Made by a program: the position numbers and the translations under genes | Source: Acinetobacter tjernbergiae DSM 14971 = CIP 107465 | GTDB lineage: Bacteria; Pseudomonadota; Gammaproteobacteria; Pseudomonadales; Moraxellaceae | Reading direction: 5' to 3' | NCBI RefSeq assembly: GCF_000374425.1 | Contig: NZ_KB894369.1 | Coordinates: 32,940-96,939 of the forward strand | Length of the DNA: 64,000 nt | Part shown: positions 37,072 through 46,690 of the stretch, piece by piece | Layout of the letters: every line of letters starts with the position of its first letter | Position numbering within the stretch: the stretch's first letter is position 1 | Notes under the pieces: generated by a model | Told to the model about the DNA's origin: nothing | Database searches by the model: none | Seen by the model: the letters and a program-made list of their open reading frames with translations, nothing else

Positions 37072-39357
37072 ATGCTCAGTCGTCAATTAGAAGTATCGTT
37101 ACGTTTGGCTGTTAGCATGGCTCGTCAAAAGAGACATGAGTTTCTGACAGTTGAGCATTTGTTGCTTGCTTTACTTGATAATGATTCAGCTGTAAATGCA
37201 TTAAAAGCATGTGGTGCTGATATCGTTACTTTGCGTAAAGAATTAGAGGAATATGTAGAGCAACATACCCCAAAACTTGGTGATAATAGTGAACAAGCAC
37301 CACATCCAACCGAAAGTTTTGATCGAATCTTGCAACGTGCAATTTTCCATGTCCAATCAAGTGGTGGAGATCGCACAGTTGAAGGTGCTGATGTTTTAGT
37401 TGCAATGTATTCTGAGCGAGATTCTTTCGCAGTTTATTTGCTTAAACGCCATCAAATTAATCGTTTGACCTTAACTCAATACTTATCTCATGGCACACGA
37501 AAAGATGAGATTCAAGTTGAAGAGGAGGTTGAAGATATCGAAGGTGAAAATGCGGCTTCAGCGAATGCGGGCCCATTGGAACAATATACGCTTAACTTAA
37601 ATATCGAAGCACAAAAAGGCAAAACAGACCCTTTAATTGGACGTGAGAAAGAGATTGAGCGTGCGGCACAGATTTTATGTCGTCGCCGTAAAAATAATCC
37701 ATTGTTAGTAGGTGATCCTGGTGTAGGTAAAACCTCGATTGCTGAAGGTTTGGCATGGTTGATCGTCAATGGTAAAGCACCAAAACCACTTGCAAATGCT
37801 GAAGTCTATAGCTTAGACATTGGTGCATTGGTTGCTGGTACAAAATATCGTGGTGATTTTGAAAAGCGTTTAAAACAATTGTTGAATGCTTTGAAAAAGA
37901 ATCCAAATGCAATTCTATTTATTGATGAAATTCATATGATCATTGGTGCTGGCTCAAGTATGGGCAGTACAATGGACGCATCGAATTTAATTAAACCAGC
38001 TCTAGCAAACGGTAGTCTACGCTGCATTGGTTCGACAACATTCCAAGAATACCGTCAAGTGTTTGAAAAAGATCATGCTTTATCACGCCGTTTCCAAAAA
38101 ATTGATGTCAATGAACCAAGTATTGGTGAAACAATTGATATTTTACGTGGCTTGAAAAGTAAGTTTGAAGATTTTCACCATGTTGAATACGATGATAAAG
38201 CTTTAGTTGCTGCCGTAGAGTTATCAGCGAAATTTATTAATGATCGCTTTTTACCAGACAAAGCAATTGATGTGATTGATGAGGCGGGTGCGCAACGCCG
38301 TCTTAAAGCTGAAGTCGATGGAACCACCATTTCAGTTGAAAATATTGAAGACATTGTTTCTAAGATTGCCCGTATTCCACCAAAAACGGTGTCTAAAGAT
38401 GATAAGAGCGTACTTGAGAACTTAGAACGTGATTTGAAACGGGTGGTATTTGGTCAAGATGAGGCGATTACTGCATTAGCATCAGCAATCAAGTTATCTC
38501 GTGCAGGTTTAAAAGCACCAGATAAACCCGTGGGTAGTTTTGTATTTGCGGGTCCAACAGGTGTGGGTAAAACCGAGGTCACTAAACAACTTGCCAAGTT
38601 GTTAGGTGTGGAATTGGTTCGTTTCGATATGTCAGAGTATATGGAGCGCCATGCGGTTTCTCGCTTGATCGGTGCGCCTCCAGGTTATGTTGGCTATGAT
38701 CAAGGTGGTTTGCTGACCGATGCGATTCATAAAAATCCGCATTGCGTACTCTTGCTTGATGAGATCGAAAAAGCCCATCCAGATGTATTCAACTTGTTAT
38801 TACAAGTGATGGATCATGGTGCTTTAACTGATAACAATGGTCGTAAGTCTGATTTCAGAAATGTGATTATTGTTCTCACCACAAATATTGGTGCGGAAAG
38901 CATTGTGCGTGCGAGTATTGGTTTCACAGAACAAGATCATAGTGCAGACAATCAAGATGCAATGAAACGTGCGTTCTCGCCTGAATTCCGTAACCGTTTA
39001 GATGGTGTAATCCAATTTAAGTCTTTACCAACCACGATTATTGAATCTGTTGTTGATAAATTCTTAACAGAGCTTCAAGCACAATTAGATGATAAGCAGG
39101 TGATGCTCGAAGTTGATCAAAGCGCGCGTGATTGGTTATCAACCAATGGTTATGACCGTCTCATGGGTGCACGTCCAATGCAACGTTTAATTCAAGAGCA
39201 TTTGAAAAAACCGCTTGCTGAGATGATTCTATTTGGTGAGCTTGCTGAACATGGCGGTAATGTTGCGGTTTCTGTGAAAACAGAAAATGGCAAAGAAGTT
39301 GGTCTAAAATTGGAAGTCTTTGAAGATCATATCAATCCGAGTGCTGAACCTGCTTAA
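37072..39357 (+). CDS. clpA: ATP-dependent Clp protease ATP-binding subunit ClpA
   Basis: 761 residues of a class I Clp/Hsp100 unfoldase. The N-domain (about 1-145) binds ClpS. The first AAA+ module has GDPGVGKTS and IDEIHMIIG, and the second has GPTGVGKTE and [13 protein letters not shown]. The absence of the long middle coiled coil of ClpB and the N-domain type give ClpA. The hexamer threads unfolded substrates into ClpP. Its length matches E. coli ClpA (758). The stop codon overlaps the next start by one base. Confidence 0.96.
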   Translation: MLSRQLEVSLRLAVSMARQKRHEFLTVEHLLLALLDNDSAVNALKACGADIVTLRKELEEYVEQHTPKLGDNSEQAPHPTESFDRILQRAIFHVQSSGGDRTVEGADVLVAMYSERDSFAVYLLKRHQINRLTLTQYLSHGTRKDEIQVEEEVEDIEGENAASANAGPLEQYTLNLNIEAQKGKTDPLIGREKEIERAAQILCRRRKNNPLLVGDPGVGKTSIAEGLAWLIVNGKAPKPLANAEVYSLDIGALVAGTKYRGDFEKRLKQLLNALKKNPNAILFIDEIHMIIGAGSSMGSTMDASNLIKPALANGSLRCIGSTTFQEYRQVFEKDHALSRRFQKIDVNEPSIGETIDILRGLKSKFEDFHHVEYDDKALVAAVELSAKFINDRFLPDKAIDVIDEAGAQRRLKAEVDGTTISVENIEDIVSKIARIPPKTVSKDDKSVLENLERDLKRVVFGQDEAITALASAIKLSRAGLKAPDKPVGSFVFAGPTGVGKTEVTKQLAKLLGVELVRFDMSEYMERHAVSRLIGAPPGYVGYDQGGLLTDAIHKNPHCVLLLDEIEKAHPDVFNLLLQVMDHGALTDNNGRKSDFRNVIIVLTTNIGAESIVRASIGFTEQDHSADNQDAMKRAFSPEFRNRLDGVIQFKSLPTTIIESVVDKFLTELQAQLDDKQVMLEVDQSARDWLSTNGYDRLMGARPMQRLIQEHLKKPLAEMILFGELAEHGGNVAVSVKTENGKEVGLKLEVFEDHINPSAEPA

Positions 39358-39719
39358 TGTTTGAATTGTCTTTCTCTATAACCCAAGTGCTTAAAGTATT
39401 TGGGTTATTTTTCGTCACAGCAATTGCTGAAATCTTGGGTTGTTATTTTCCTTATCTGATTTTAAATCAGGGAAAATCAAATTGGTTTTGGATACCGACT
39501 GCTTTAAGTCTAGCTGTCTTTGTGTGGCTATTGACGTTGCATCCAGTGGCGTCAGGTCGTATTTATGCGGCATATGGTGGCATCTATATTTTTACGGCAT
39601 TGATGTGGCTACGCTATGTTGATCAAGTGGCATTAACTCGTTGGGATCTATTGGGTGGTGCAGTTGTTTTATGTGGTGCAGCAATGATTATTTTGCAGCC
39701 TCAAGGTTTAGTGCGTTAA
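39357..39719 (+). CDS. YnfA/UPF0060 family membrane protein
   Basis: 120 residues with four predicted helices, the UPF0060 (YnfA) topology. The motif [15 protein letters not shown] in helix 1-2 and [20 protein letters not shown] are family hallmarks, and the length is typical. The fold is related to small multidrug resistance transporters; a drug-efflux role has been suggested for some members, but the physiological substrate is not settled. The ATG overlaps the clpA stop codon (TAATG), so it is probably translated from the clpA mRNA. Confidence 0.88.
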   Translation: MFELSFSITQVLKVFGLFFVTAIAEILGCYFPYLILNQGKSNWFWIPTALSLAVFVWLLTLHPVASGRIYAAYGGIYIFTALMWLRYVDQVALTRWDLLGGAVVLCGAAMIILQPQGLVR

Positions 39720-40000
39720 CTGTCATCTTAAGCAAAAAATAGAGTTTTTTGCGTAGTATTGATTCTAAACAATATTGCTATTTAGTTGGAATCGTTAAGA
39801 ATATCTGATGATATGCTCAATGCGGCAATAGGTTTGTGATTCGTAAATATGTGCTTAATCAGTTAAGGTTCTAATTACTTGAATTCTAAATTAACTCAGT
39901 GTGAAATATTCCGATTAAAAAATATAAAAAACACTTGTCAAATGCTTAAATAGTGCGTAATTTAATAGTTAGAAACAGTTTTTAGATATTTGAAATAAAC

Positions 40001-40054
40001 ATGTTAAAGCATACTGTAAATACAAACGCATATTTTTATTTTTGGCACTATTGA
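40001..40054 (+). CDS. Aromatic-rich leader peptide 1 of the DAHP synthase gene
   Basis: A 17-codon ORF, MLKHTVNTNAYFYFWHY, ending in TGA at 40052. Six of its last seven codons are Tyr, Phe or Trp. It lies directly upstream of a terminator/antiterminator structure and 246 bases before the DAHP synthase gene. The ribosome site is weak (TTTGAAATAAAC). Its composition and position fit a regulatory leader whose slow translation signals lack of charged aromatic tRNAs; translation has not been shown. Confidence 0.65.
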   Translation: MLKHTVNTNAYFYFWHY

Positions 40055-40056
40055 TA

Positions 40057-40135
40057 GTTGCCTGATGCGTTTCGGGCAGCGGAAAAGTTGCCCAACCAGT
40101 TAATACCTGATCGGCAACACCGATCAGGTTTTTTT
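40057..40135 (+). promoter_or_regulatory. Transcription attenuator (antiterminator and terminator) for DAHP synthase
   Basis: Segment 1, GTTGCCTGAT (40057-40066), begins two bases after the leader stop and can pair with ATCGGCAAC (40110-40118), nine pairs with one bulge. That would block the terminator stem CCTGATCGG/CCGATCAGG (40106-40128) followed by seven T. Between them GGGCAGC (40074-40080) pairs with GTTGCCC (40087-40093). A ribosome at the leader stop would cover segment 1 and allow termination; one stalled on the Tyr/Phe codons would leave it free. Confidence 0.65.
40106..40135 (+). terminator. Rho-independent terminator inside the DAHP synthase leader
   Basis: Nine perfect base pairs (CCTGATCGG and CCGATCAGG), loop CAACA, then seven T. 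It is about 165 bases upstream of the structural gene and is the expected attenuation site. Confidence 0.85.
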
Positions 40136-40169
40136 ATGCTTTCACATTTATCATTTTAGGAGAAATACC

Positions 40170-40262
40170 ATGTTTACATTCAACTTTTCATATTTTAGCA
40201 AGACTTCTTGGTTTTACTTTGCAAAGAAATCAACATCGCTTAGATCACACTTGCTCAAATAA
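40170..40262 (+). CDS. Aromatic-rich leader peptide 2 of the DAHP synthase gene
   Basis: A 30-codon ORF beginning MFTFNFSYFSKTSWFYF: six Phe, two Tyr and one Trp among residues 2-17, then a basic tail. AGGAG lies six bases before the ATG, a good ribosome site. It starts after the terminator, so it is transcribed only on read-through, and ends 37 bases before the DAHP synthase start. It may control translation or provide a second sensing step. The aromatic run is far from random composition. Confidence 0.6.
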   Translation: MFTFNFSYFSKTSWFYFAKKSTSLRSHLLK

Positions 40263-40268
40263 ATATTC

Positions 40269-40285
40269 GGACTGTAGGACAGTCC
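40269..40285 (+). promoter_or_regulatory. Hairpin next to the DAHP synthase ribosome site
   Basis: GGACTGT, AGG, ACAGTCC, a 7-bp stem. The ribosome site AAAGGA follows at once (40286-40291). There is no U-run, so it is not a terminator; it may shape access to the ribosome site. CTTTG at 40217-40221, inside leader 2, is complementary to CAAAG at 40285-40289. Confidence 0.4.
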
Positions 40286-40299
40286 AAAGGAAATGAATA

Positions 40300-41340
40300 A
40301 TGAATGCTTTAAACACTGCTTTGACACAACCACAAACTCATTCAAAAGAATCAATGCTTAGCTTGCCATCACAACTCAAAGCACAGTATCCGTTGTCTGC
40401 AACTTTAGTGCAGCAAATTTTAAAACATCGTCAAACGATTCAAAATATTTTATCAGGACAAGATCATCGTTTAATGGTGATTACTGGTCCTTGCTCGATT
40501 CATGATCCGATTGCAGTTCTAGAATATGCTGATCGTCTACAACAACTACAAGAACAAGTTAAAGATCAGATTTTTCTTGTCATGCGCGCCTATATTGAGA
40601 AACCACGTACGACTGTGGGCTGGAAAGGTTTTTTATATGATCCAAATTTAGATGGATCATCTGATTTACAACTTGGTTTAGAAAAATCTCGTGAACTTTA
40701 TATTCAGTTAATTGAAAAAGGCTTGCCAATTGCAAGTGAGATTTTAAGCCCAATGGCAACAGGTTATTTTGATGATTTATTAGCTTGGGGTGCAATTGGT
40801 GCGCGTACCAGTGAATCACAAATTCATCGTGAAATTTCGAGCCATATGCCATACAGCATTGGTTTTAAGAATGGCACAGATGGTTCGATTCAAATTGCTT
40901 TAGATGCGATTCAATCTGCGCTTCATGGTCATCAATTTCTAGGCATGACACAACAAGGCTTACCTGCAATTTTGCATAGTGATGGTAATCCATTACCGCA
41001 TTTAATTTTACGTGGTTCAAATCACGGTACGAACTATGATTTGGCTTCAATTCAAGCTATGCACTTCAAACATAAGCATTTGCCTGCATTGGTGATTGAC
41101 TGTAGTCATGGGAATAGTGGCAAAGACCCATTGCAGCAACCACATGTTTTAAAGCAAATCATTGCAGAGCGAGCTGAGTCAAAAGTATGTGGTGTGATGA
41201 TTGAGAGTCACTTGGTGGATGGTAATCAAAAAATTTCTTGTGATATGACCTATGGTCAGTCAGTGACAGATGGTTGTTTAGGTTGGGATAAAACGGAACA
41301 AGTATTCTTGGATATAGCTGAGCAGATGAGAACTCACTAA
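40300..41340 (+). CDS. 3-deoxy-7-phosphoheptulonate (DAHP) synthase, class I
   Basis: 346 residues of the AroF/AroG/AroH family, which condenses phosphoenolpyruvate and erythrose 4-phosphate as the first step of the shikimate pathway. Motifs are ITGPCSIHDP (Cys metal ligand), MRAYIEKPRTTVGWKG (substrate arginines and lysine) and IDCSHGNSGKDP with the metal histidine. The N-terminal extension that carries the feedback site is present, but which aromatic amino acid inhibits it cannot be read safely, so I give no letter. AAAGGA lies eight bases before the ATG. The leader with two aromatic-rich peptides suggests control by aromatic aminoacyl-tRNA supply. Confidence 0.93.
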   Translation: MNALNTALTQPQTHSKESMLSLPSQLKAQYPLSATLVQQILKHRQTIQNILSGQDHRLMVITGPCSIHDPIAVLEYADRLQQLQEQVKDQIFLVMRAYIEKPRTTVGWKGFLYDPNLDGSSDLQLGLEKSRELYIQLIEKGLPIASEILSPMATGYFDDLLAWGAIGARTSESQIHREISSHMPYSIGFKNGTDGSIQIALDAIQSALHGHQFLGMTQQGLPAILHSDGNPLPHLILRGSNHGTNYDLASIQAMHFKHKHLPALVIDCSHGNSGKDPLQQPHVLKQIIAERAESKVCGVMIESHLVDGNQKISCDMTYGQSVTDGCLGWDKTEQVFLDIAEQMRTH

Positions 41341-41347
41341 AACTATA

Positions 41348-41388
41348 GATAAATCAGCCAATTTATAAATTAGATTGGCTGATTTATC
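41348..41388. terminator. Terminator of the DAHP synthase gene
   Basis: GATAAATCAGCCAAT (41348-41362) pairs perfectly with ATTGGCTGATTTATC (41374-41388) across an 11-base loop. The T-run after it is short. Confidence 0.7.
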
Positions 41389-41430
41389 ATTTTAAAATGA
41401 TAATTTTTGACGGTTTTTGTCGATGCTGCT

Positions 41431-41613
41431 TTATCCATCTATGTCTAGGATGTTGATAATGCCACGAATATTATGGAGATGGTGTTCTGGCGTGATGTGA
41501 TATTCACTTAAATGTTCAGGTTTGAATTTGCCAGTTGCAACTCAATATCCTATTAAGCCTGAGTTATGTGTACCTTGTATATCGGTCAATACATCATCGC
41601 TAGTAACGATGTG
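41431..41613 (-). pseudogene. Remnant of a HAD-IIA phosphatase gene
   Basis: On the minus strand about 60 codons ending in TAA at 41431 read VTSDDVLTDIQGTHNSGLIG, Y, a TGA stop, then VATGKFKPEHLSEY. This matches the C-terminal end of LHPP/HDHD2-type HAD-IIA phosphatases, where GDDxxxDIxGAxxxGxxGxxVxTGKFRP is conserved. The upstream end is closed by another stop. No N-terminal part is found nearby. It is a decayed fragment rather than a gene. Confidence 0.6.
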
Positions 41614-41645
41614 AATTTAGATGTTTTCATGTTTTTATTTACAGC

Positions 41646-41731
41646 TAGACTCTAATATTTTTATTAAATACAGCAAAGTTTAGAGTCTAGGTGTAAACAT
41701 ATGGGTTATTTTATTGAAATTTAGAGTCTAA
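41646..41731. repeat. Three TTAGAxTCTAA palindromes
   Basis: The near-palindrome TTAGAGTCTAA occurs at 41721-41731, with ten-base versions at 41680-41689 (TTAGAGTCTA) and 41646-41655 (TAGACTCTAA). The centres are 35 and 41 bases apart. They lie in a gene-free stretch between the HAD remnant and the hydrolase gene and look like operator sites, but for which protein is unknown. Confidence 0.5.
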
Positions 41732-41808
41732 TCGAAAAATACTAACGTTGAAGCATATGTTCCAATAAGAAGAGAGTAGGTGAGACAATCGCACTCTCTA
41801 TTTTAAAT

Positions 41809-41827
41809 AGCCTAAGTAAATTAGGCT
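41809..41827 (-). terminator. Hairpin at the end of the hydrolase gene
   Basis: AGCCTAA and TTAGGCT around a five-base loop; it includes the stop codon of the hydrolase gene and is followed on the minus strand by ATTTAAAAT. Confidence 0.5.
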
Positions 41828-42729
41828 TCTTGTAAAAATTTGCCAATTTCCTGACTAAATTTTCTTGGTTCAGTAATCAGTGGTGTATGACCAGAATGCT
41901 CAAAATAAACGGTTTTGGCATTTGCTAGACTTTTGGCCACAATAGTTTGTCCTGTTTCAGCATACAGACTTGATTCACGCCCAATAAAGAATGTAGTTGG
42001 GCAACTGACATGGCTAATTGCCTCTCGATAGTCTTCGTCATGGTTTAAATAGTTTTCTACATACCAGAGCAAGTAATCAAGACGTTGAATCGGGAGTAAA
42101 TATTTTTGTAGTAACGGTCGGTTTAGGGCAAGTTTAAAGATTTTGGGGCTATATGTATTGCTGCTTTGTAATTCAATAAATGCACCCCATAAGCTTACGA
42201 GTTTATAACGAATATCACTTGGTAAGTCATCGAGTTGCTGTGCAAATTTATTTTCTAATAAAAGTGTTTGGATATCGAGGAGTAGATTTTTAAAACGTGC
42301 TTGTTTTTGCCCAAATAGACCATATTGCCAAGTGTTATCTACAGCAATTTTGGGGGTTTGATCAATATGTAAGTAGGCTTTGAGCTTTTGCCCCAAGCCG
42401 CCATGTTTCATCCCATGCATGGCTGTGGTTGCACCCATGGAATAACCGATCAGGATAAACTGATCTAATTTAAGTTGTTGAATAAGTGAATCTATATCGT
42501 CCCAATGGCTAGAAATAGCATCTTTGTCGGGTATAGCACAGTCTTTAGAGCCACCAAAACCACGCCAATCTGGAATAATAAATTCGTATTTTTTACGACT
42601 CGTAAATAAAAAAGGAAGCCATTGCCAACTTTGCATGCCGAGTCCTGACAGTACGAGTACAGGTTCTCCCTCACCTATACGTCGGACAAATAATTTTTCT
42701 TGATCAGGCATCGTATAAAACGGCATCAT
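41821..42729 (-). CDS. Alpha/beta-fold hydrolase
   Basis: 302 residues of the alpha/beta hydrolase fold: the oxyanion region VLSGLGMQSWQW (about 24-35), DWRGFGGS, the nucleophile elbow GYSMGA with Ser near residue 96, and a C-terminal catalytic histidine in HSGHTPLI. The acid is likely in GRESSLYAE or just before it. The substrate is unknown. The start (ATG at 42729 or the following ATG) overlaps the PadR gene stop by four bases, and GGAG is in front, so the two genes form an operon controlled by the PadR protein. Confidence 0.82.
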   Translation of the reverse strand: MMPFYTMPDQEKLFVRRIGEGEPVLVLSGLGMQSWQWLPFLFTSRKKYEFIIPDWRGFGGSKDCAIPDKDAISSHWDDIDSLIQQLKLDQFILIGYSMGATTAMHGMKHGGLGQKLKAYLHIDQTPKIAVDNTWQYGLFGQKQARFKNLLLDIQTLLLENKFAQQLDDLPSDIRYKLVSLWGAFIELQSSNTYSPKIFKLALNRPLLQKYLLPIQRLDYLLWYVENYLNHDEDYREAISHVSCPTTFFIGRESSLYAETGQTIVAKSLANAKTVYFEHSGHTPLITEPRKFSQEIGKFLQEA

Positions 42730-43286
42730 TGTTCTCCAATTTCGTTTATTTGCTCGAACTGTTTAAGTTGTGGAATCATTCGTTCTAGCCATTTTATCCA
42801 TTCAATTTCTTTAATGATACCGAGTTCCAAAATCATTTTATGGATAAAAAGAATACGGCTAGTAGGTTCATTATTTTTAAAGTCTTTATCATGGATTGTT
42901 TGGTAAAGACCGAGTTTTTCCTTGTGAAGTTCTAAATGCCGTTCTAATTCTGGCAATATATTGTTACCACCGAGTTGTGCTTCGGCTCTTAATCTGACCA
43001 TGAGGTCATCACGAAGCTGTGCAGGTTCACTTTGCTGTTCAATCCATGTTGCGAGTTGTATTCTTCCGAGTTGTTCAACCTGATAGGTTTTTTTTCGGCT
43101 ATTTGCTGCTTGTTCTTCTAAGGTTGAAATCCATCCTTTTTTAAGCATACCATTGAGTTCACGGTAAATTTGCTGATGAGTCGCGTTCCAAAAGAAGCCC
43201 ATTGAACGGTCAAAGCGACGCGCTAACTCAAAACCAGTACTTGGCTTTTCTAATAAGCTCGTCAATAAAACATGGGCAAGTGACAT
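42726..43286 (-). CDS. PadR-family transcriptional regulator
   Basis: 186 residues from the ATG at 43286, the position where the family normally begins (MSLAHVLLTSLLEKPSTGFELARRF); the frame is open nine codons further. An N-terminal winged helix (about 1-80, with HQQIYRELNGMLKKGWI) and a C-terminal PadR_C helical dimer domain (about 95-180). PadR-type repressors react to phenolic or lipid-like ligands. The gene is divergent from fadH, and two matching palindromes lie in the shared promoter region, so autoregulation and control of fadH are likely. Confidence 0.85.
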   Translation of the reverse strand: MSLAHVLLTSLLEKPSTGFELARRFDRSMGFFWNATHQQIYRELNGMLKKGWISTLEEQAANSRKKTYQVEQLGRIQLATWIEQQSEPAQLRDDLMVRLRAEAQLGGNNILPELERHLELHKEKLGLYQTIHDKDFKNNEPTSRILFIHKMILELGIIKEIEWIKWLERMIPQLKQFEQINEIGEQ

Positions 43287-43318
43287 GATGATCCGTAATA
43301 AAAAATGACTCATCAGAA

Positions 43319-43338
43319 TTATGCAATATGTTGCATAA
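43319..43338. promoter_or_regulatory. Palindromic operator 1 in the padR-fadH intergenic region
   Basis: TTATGCAATATGTTGCATAA: perfect 8-bp arms TTATGCAA/TTGCATAA with a four-base centre. It has the same ATGCAA-N4-TTGCAT layout as the site at 43363 and is placed 42 bases from it, centre to centre. Confidence 0.65.
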
Positions 43339-45435
<2,097 letters not shown>

Positions 45436-45445
45436 ATAGATGAAT

Positions 45446-45475
45446 GAGACATTTCCTCTAGCGAGGGAATGTCTC
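45446..45475 (+). terminator. Strong hairpin after fadH
   Basis: GAGACATTTCCTC, TAGC, GAGGGAATGTCTC: 13 paired positions with one mismatch. The following sequence (TAACTTC) has little U-run, so it may only reduce read-through to the next gene or protect the mRNA end. Confidence 0.5.
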
Positions 45476-45511
45476 TAACTTCATTGATGAAATGACAAAG
45501 GAAAAATAACA

Positions 45512-45919
45512 ATGACACTGGCAACAACAAAACAATCTTTAAAAAACTGGCATCAAATGATTCAAACAGGTGATTTATCTATTCTCAGTCATCTTTTAGC
45601 TGATGATGTGGTATTTCGTTCGCCGATTGCATATAAGCCTTATGAGGGAAAACAAGTTGTTTTCTTTATTTTGACCAATGTGATTCAAGTTTTTCAGGAT
45701 TTTACCTATCACCGTGAGTTTTATTCAGAAGACGGTGAAAATGCTGTACTAGAATTCAGTGCCAATGTAAGCGGTAAATCCTTAAAAGGCATTGATATGA
45801 TCCGTTTTAATGAACATGGACAGATCATTGATTTTGAAGTGATGATTCGATCAATGAGTGGTTTGGCTGCATTAGCTGAACAAATGGGTGCAAGAATTGC
45901 CCAGTATCAACCTCAGTAA
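45512..45919 (+). CDS. NTF2-like (SnoaL-type) protein
   Basis: 135 residues with the NTF2/SnoaL alpha+beta-cone pattern: a helical start (SLKNWHQMIQTGDLSILSHL), LADDVVFRSPIAYKPYEGK, then long beta strands ending IDFEVMIRSMSGLAALAEQM. This fold includes small isomerases, hydratases and binding proteins; catalytic residues cannot be assigned. AAAGGA before the ATG supports the start. It follows fadH in the same direction and could be under the same PadR-linked promoter. Confidence 0.75.
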   Translation: MTLATTKQSLKNWHQMIQTGDLSILSHLLADDVVFRSPIAYKPYEGKQVVFFILTNVIQVFQDFTYHREFYSEDGENAVLEFSANVSGKSLKGIDMIRFNEHGQIIDFEVMIRSMSGLAALAEQMGARIAQYQPQ

Positions 45920-45954
45920 TACAACTAAATCGTCTAAGTCATACCGAGATTAAC

Positions 45955-46671
45955 ATGTGGTTAAAACTGTCAACTTTAGCGTTATTGCCTGTACTGTTTA
46001 TACAAGGTACAAAGGTTCGTAAAAATACACCACATCTTATGGAAGCGAGTGGCGAACGTGAGGGCTTAATTGGGCAAGGAAAACCACTGTCTTTACTTAT
46101 TTTGGGGGACTCAGCCGCAGCAGGTGTTGGTGTTGAGACTCAACAAGATGCTTTATCTGGTGCGATTATTTCAGAATTAAAGAATGAATATATTTTGCAA
46201 TGGAAGCTACATGCAAAAACAGGTGATACCACCAAACAAGTTCATCAAGCACTCCAACAGTTGGAACAAAGAAAATATGATGTAGTCGTCACGTCTATTG
46301 GTGTCAATGACGTGACCAAATTAACTTCGGCAAAGTCTTGGATAAAACAACAAAAACAATTGTTTACTCAAATACAGAATCATTTTCAACCCAAATTGAT
46401 TATTGTGTCTGGTGTACCGCCGATGCAGCATTTTCCAGCTTTGCCTGATCCTTTGGCATGGTTATTTGGTAAATATGCAGAACAAATGAATCAAGCATTA
46501 CAACGATGGCTAGCACCACAGAGTCAATTTAGATTCATACAATATGATATTGAAAATTTTCAGGCGATGAATTTACCCATGGCAAGTGATGGTTTTCATC
46601 CCAGTAAAGAAATTTATGCTATTTGGGGACAACAGGTCGCAGCATTAGTGCGACAGACATTTAACGCATAG
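45955..46671 (+). CDS. SGNH/GDSL-family hydrolase
   Basis: 238 residues with the four SGNH blocks: ILGDSAAAG (Ser nucleophile, about 50-58), the Gly block near HAKTGDTTKQ, SIGVNDV (Asn, about 115), and SDGFHPSKE with catalytic Asp/His near 213-216. The N-terminus (MWLKLSTLALLPVLFIQG) is hydrophobic and may be an uncleaved anchor or a signal peptide. The family covers esterases and lysophospholipases; the substrate is unknown. It starts 35 bases after the NTF2-like gene, likely in the same operon. Confidence 0.82.
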   Translation: MWLKLSTLALLPVLFIQGTKVRKNTPHLMEASGEREGLIGQGKPLSLLILGDSAAAGVGVETQQDALSGAIISELKNEYILQWKLHAKTGDTTKQVHQALQQLEQRKYDVVVTSIGVNDVTKLTSAKSWIKQQKQLFTQIQNHFQPKLIIVSGVPPMQHFPALPDPLAWLFGKYAEQMNQALQRWLAPQSQFRFIQYDIENFQAMNLPMASDGFHPSKEIYAIWGQQVAALVRQTFNA

Positions 46672-46690
46672 TCAGAGGCAGTTGTTGCAT

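Noticed and set aside
40269..40285. Hairpin GGACTGT-AGG-ACAGTCC as a second transcription terminator
   Set aside because: No T-run follows; the ribosome site of the DAHP synthase gene comes next. Kept only as a possible translation-control hairpin.
41646..41731. TTAGAxTCTAA sites as XerC/XerD (dif or pdif) recombination sites
   Set aside because: The sequence and spacing do not resemble the 11-6-11 dif layout.
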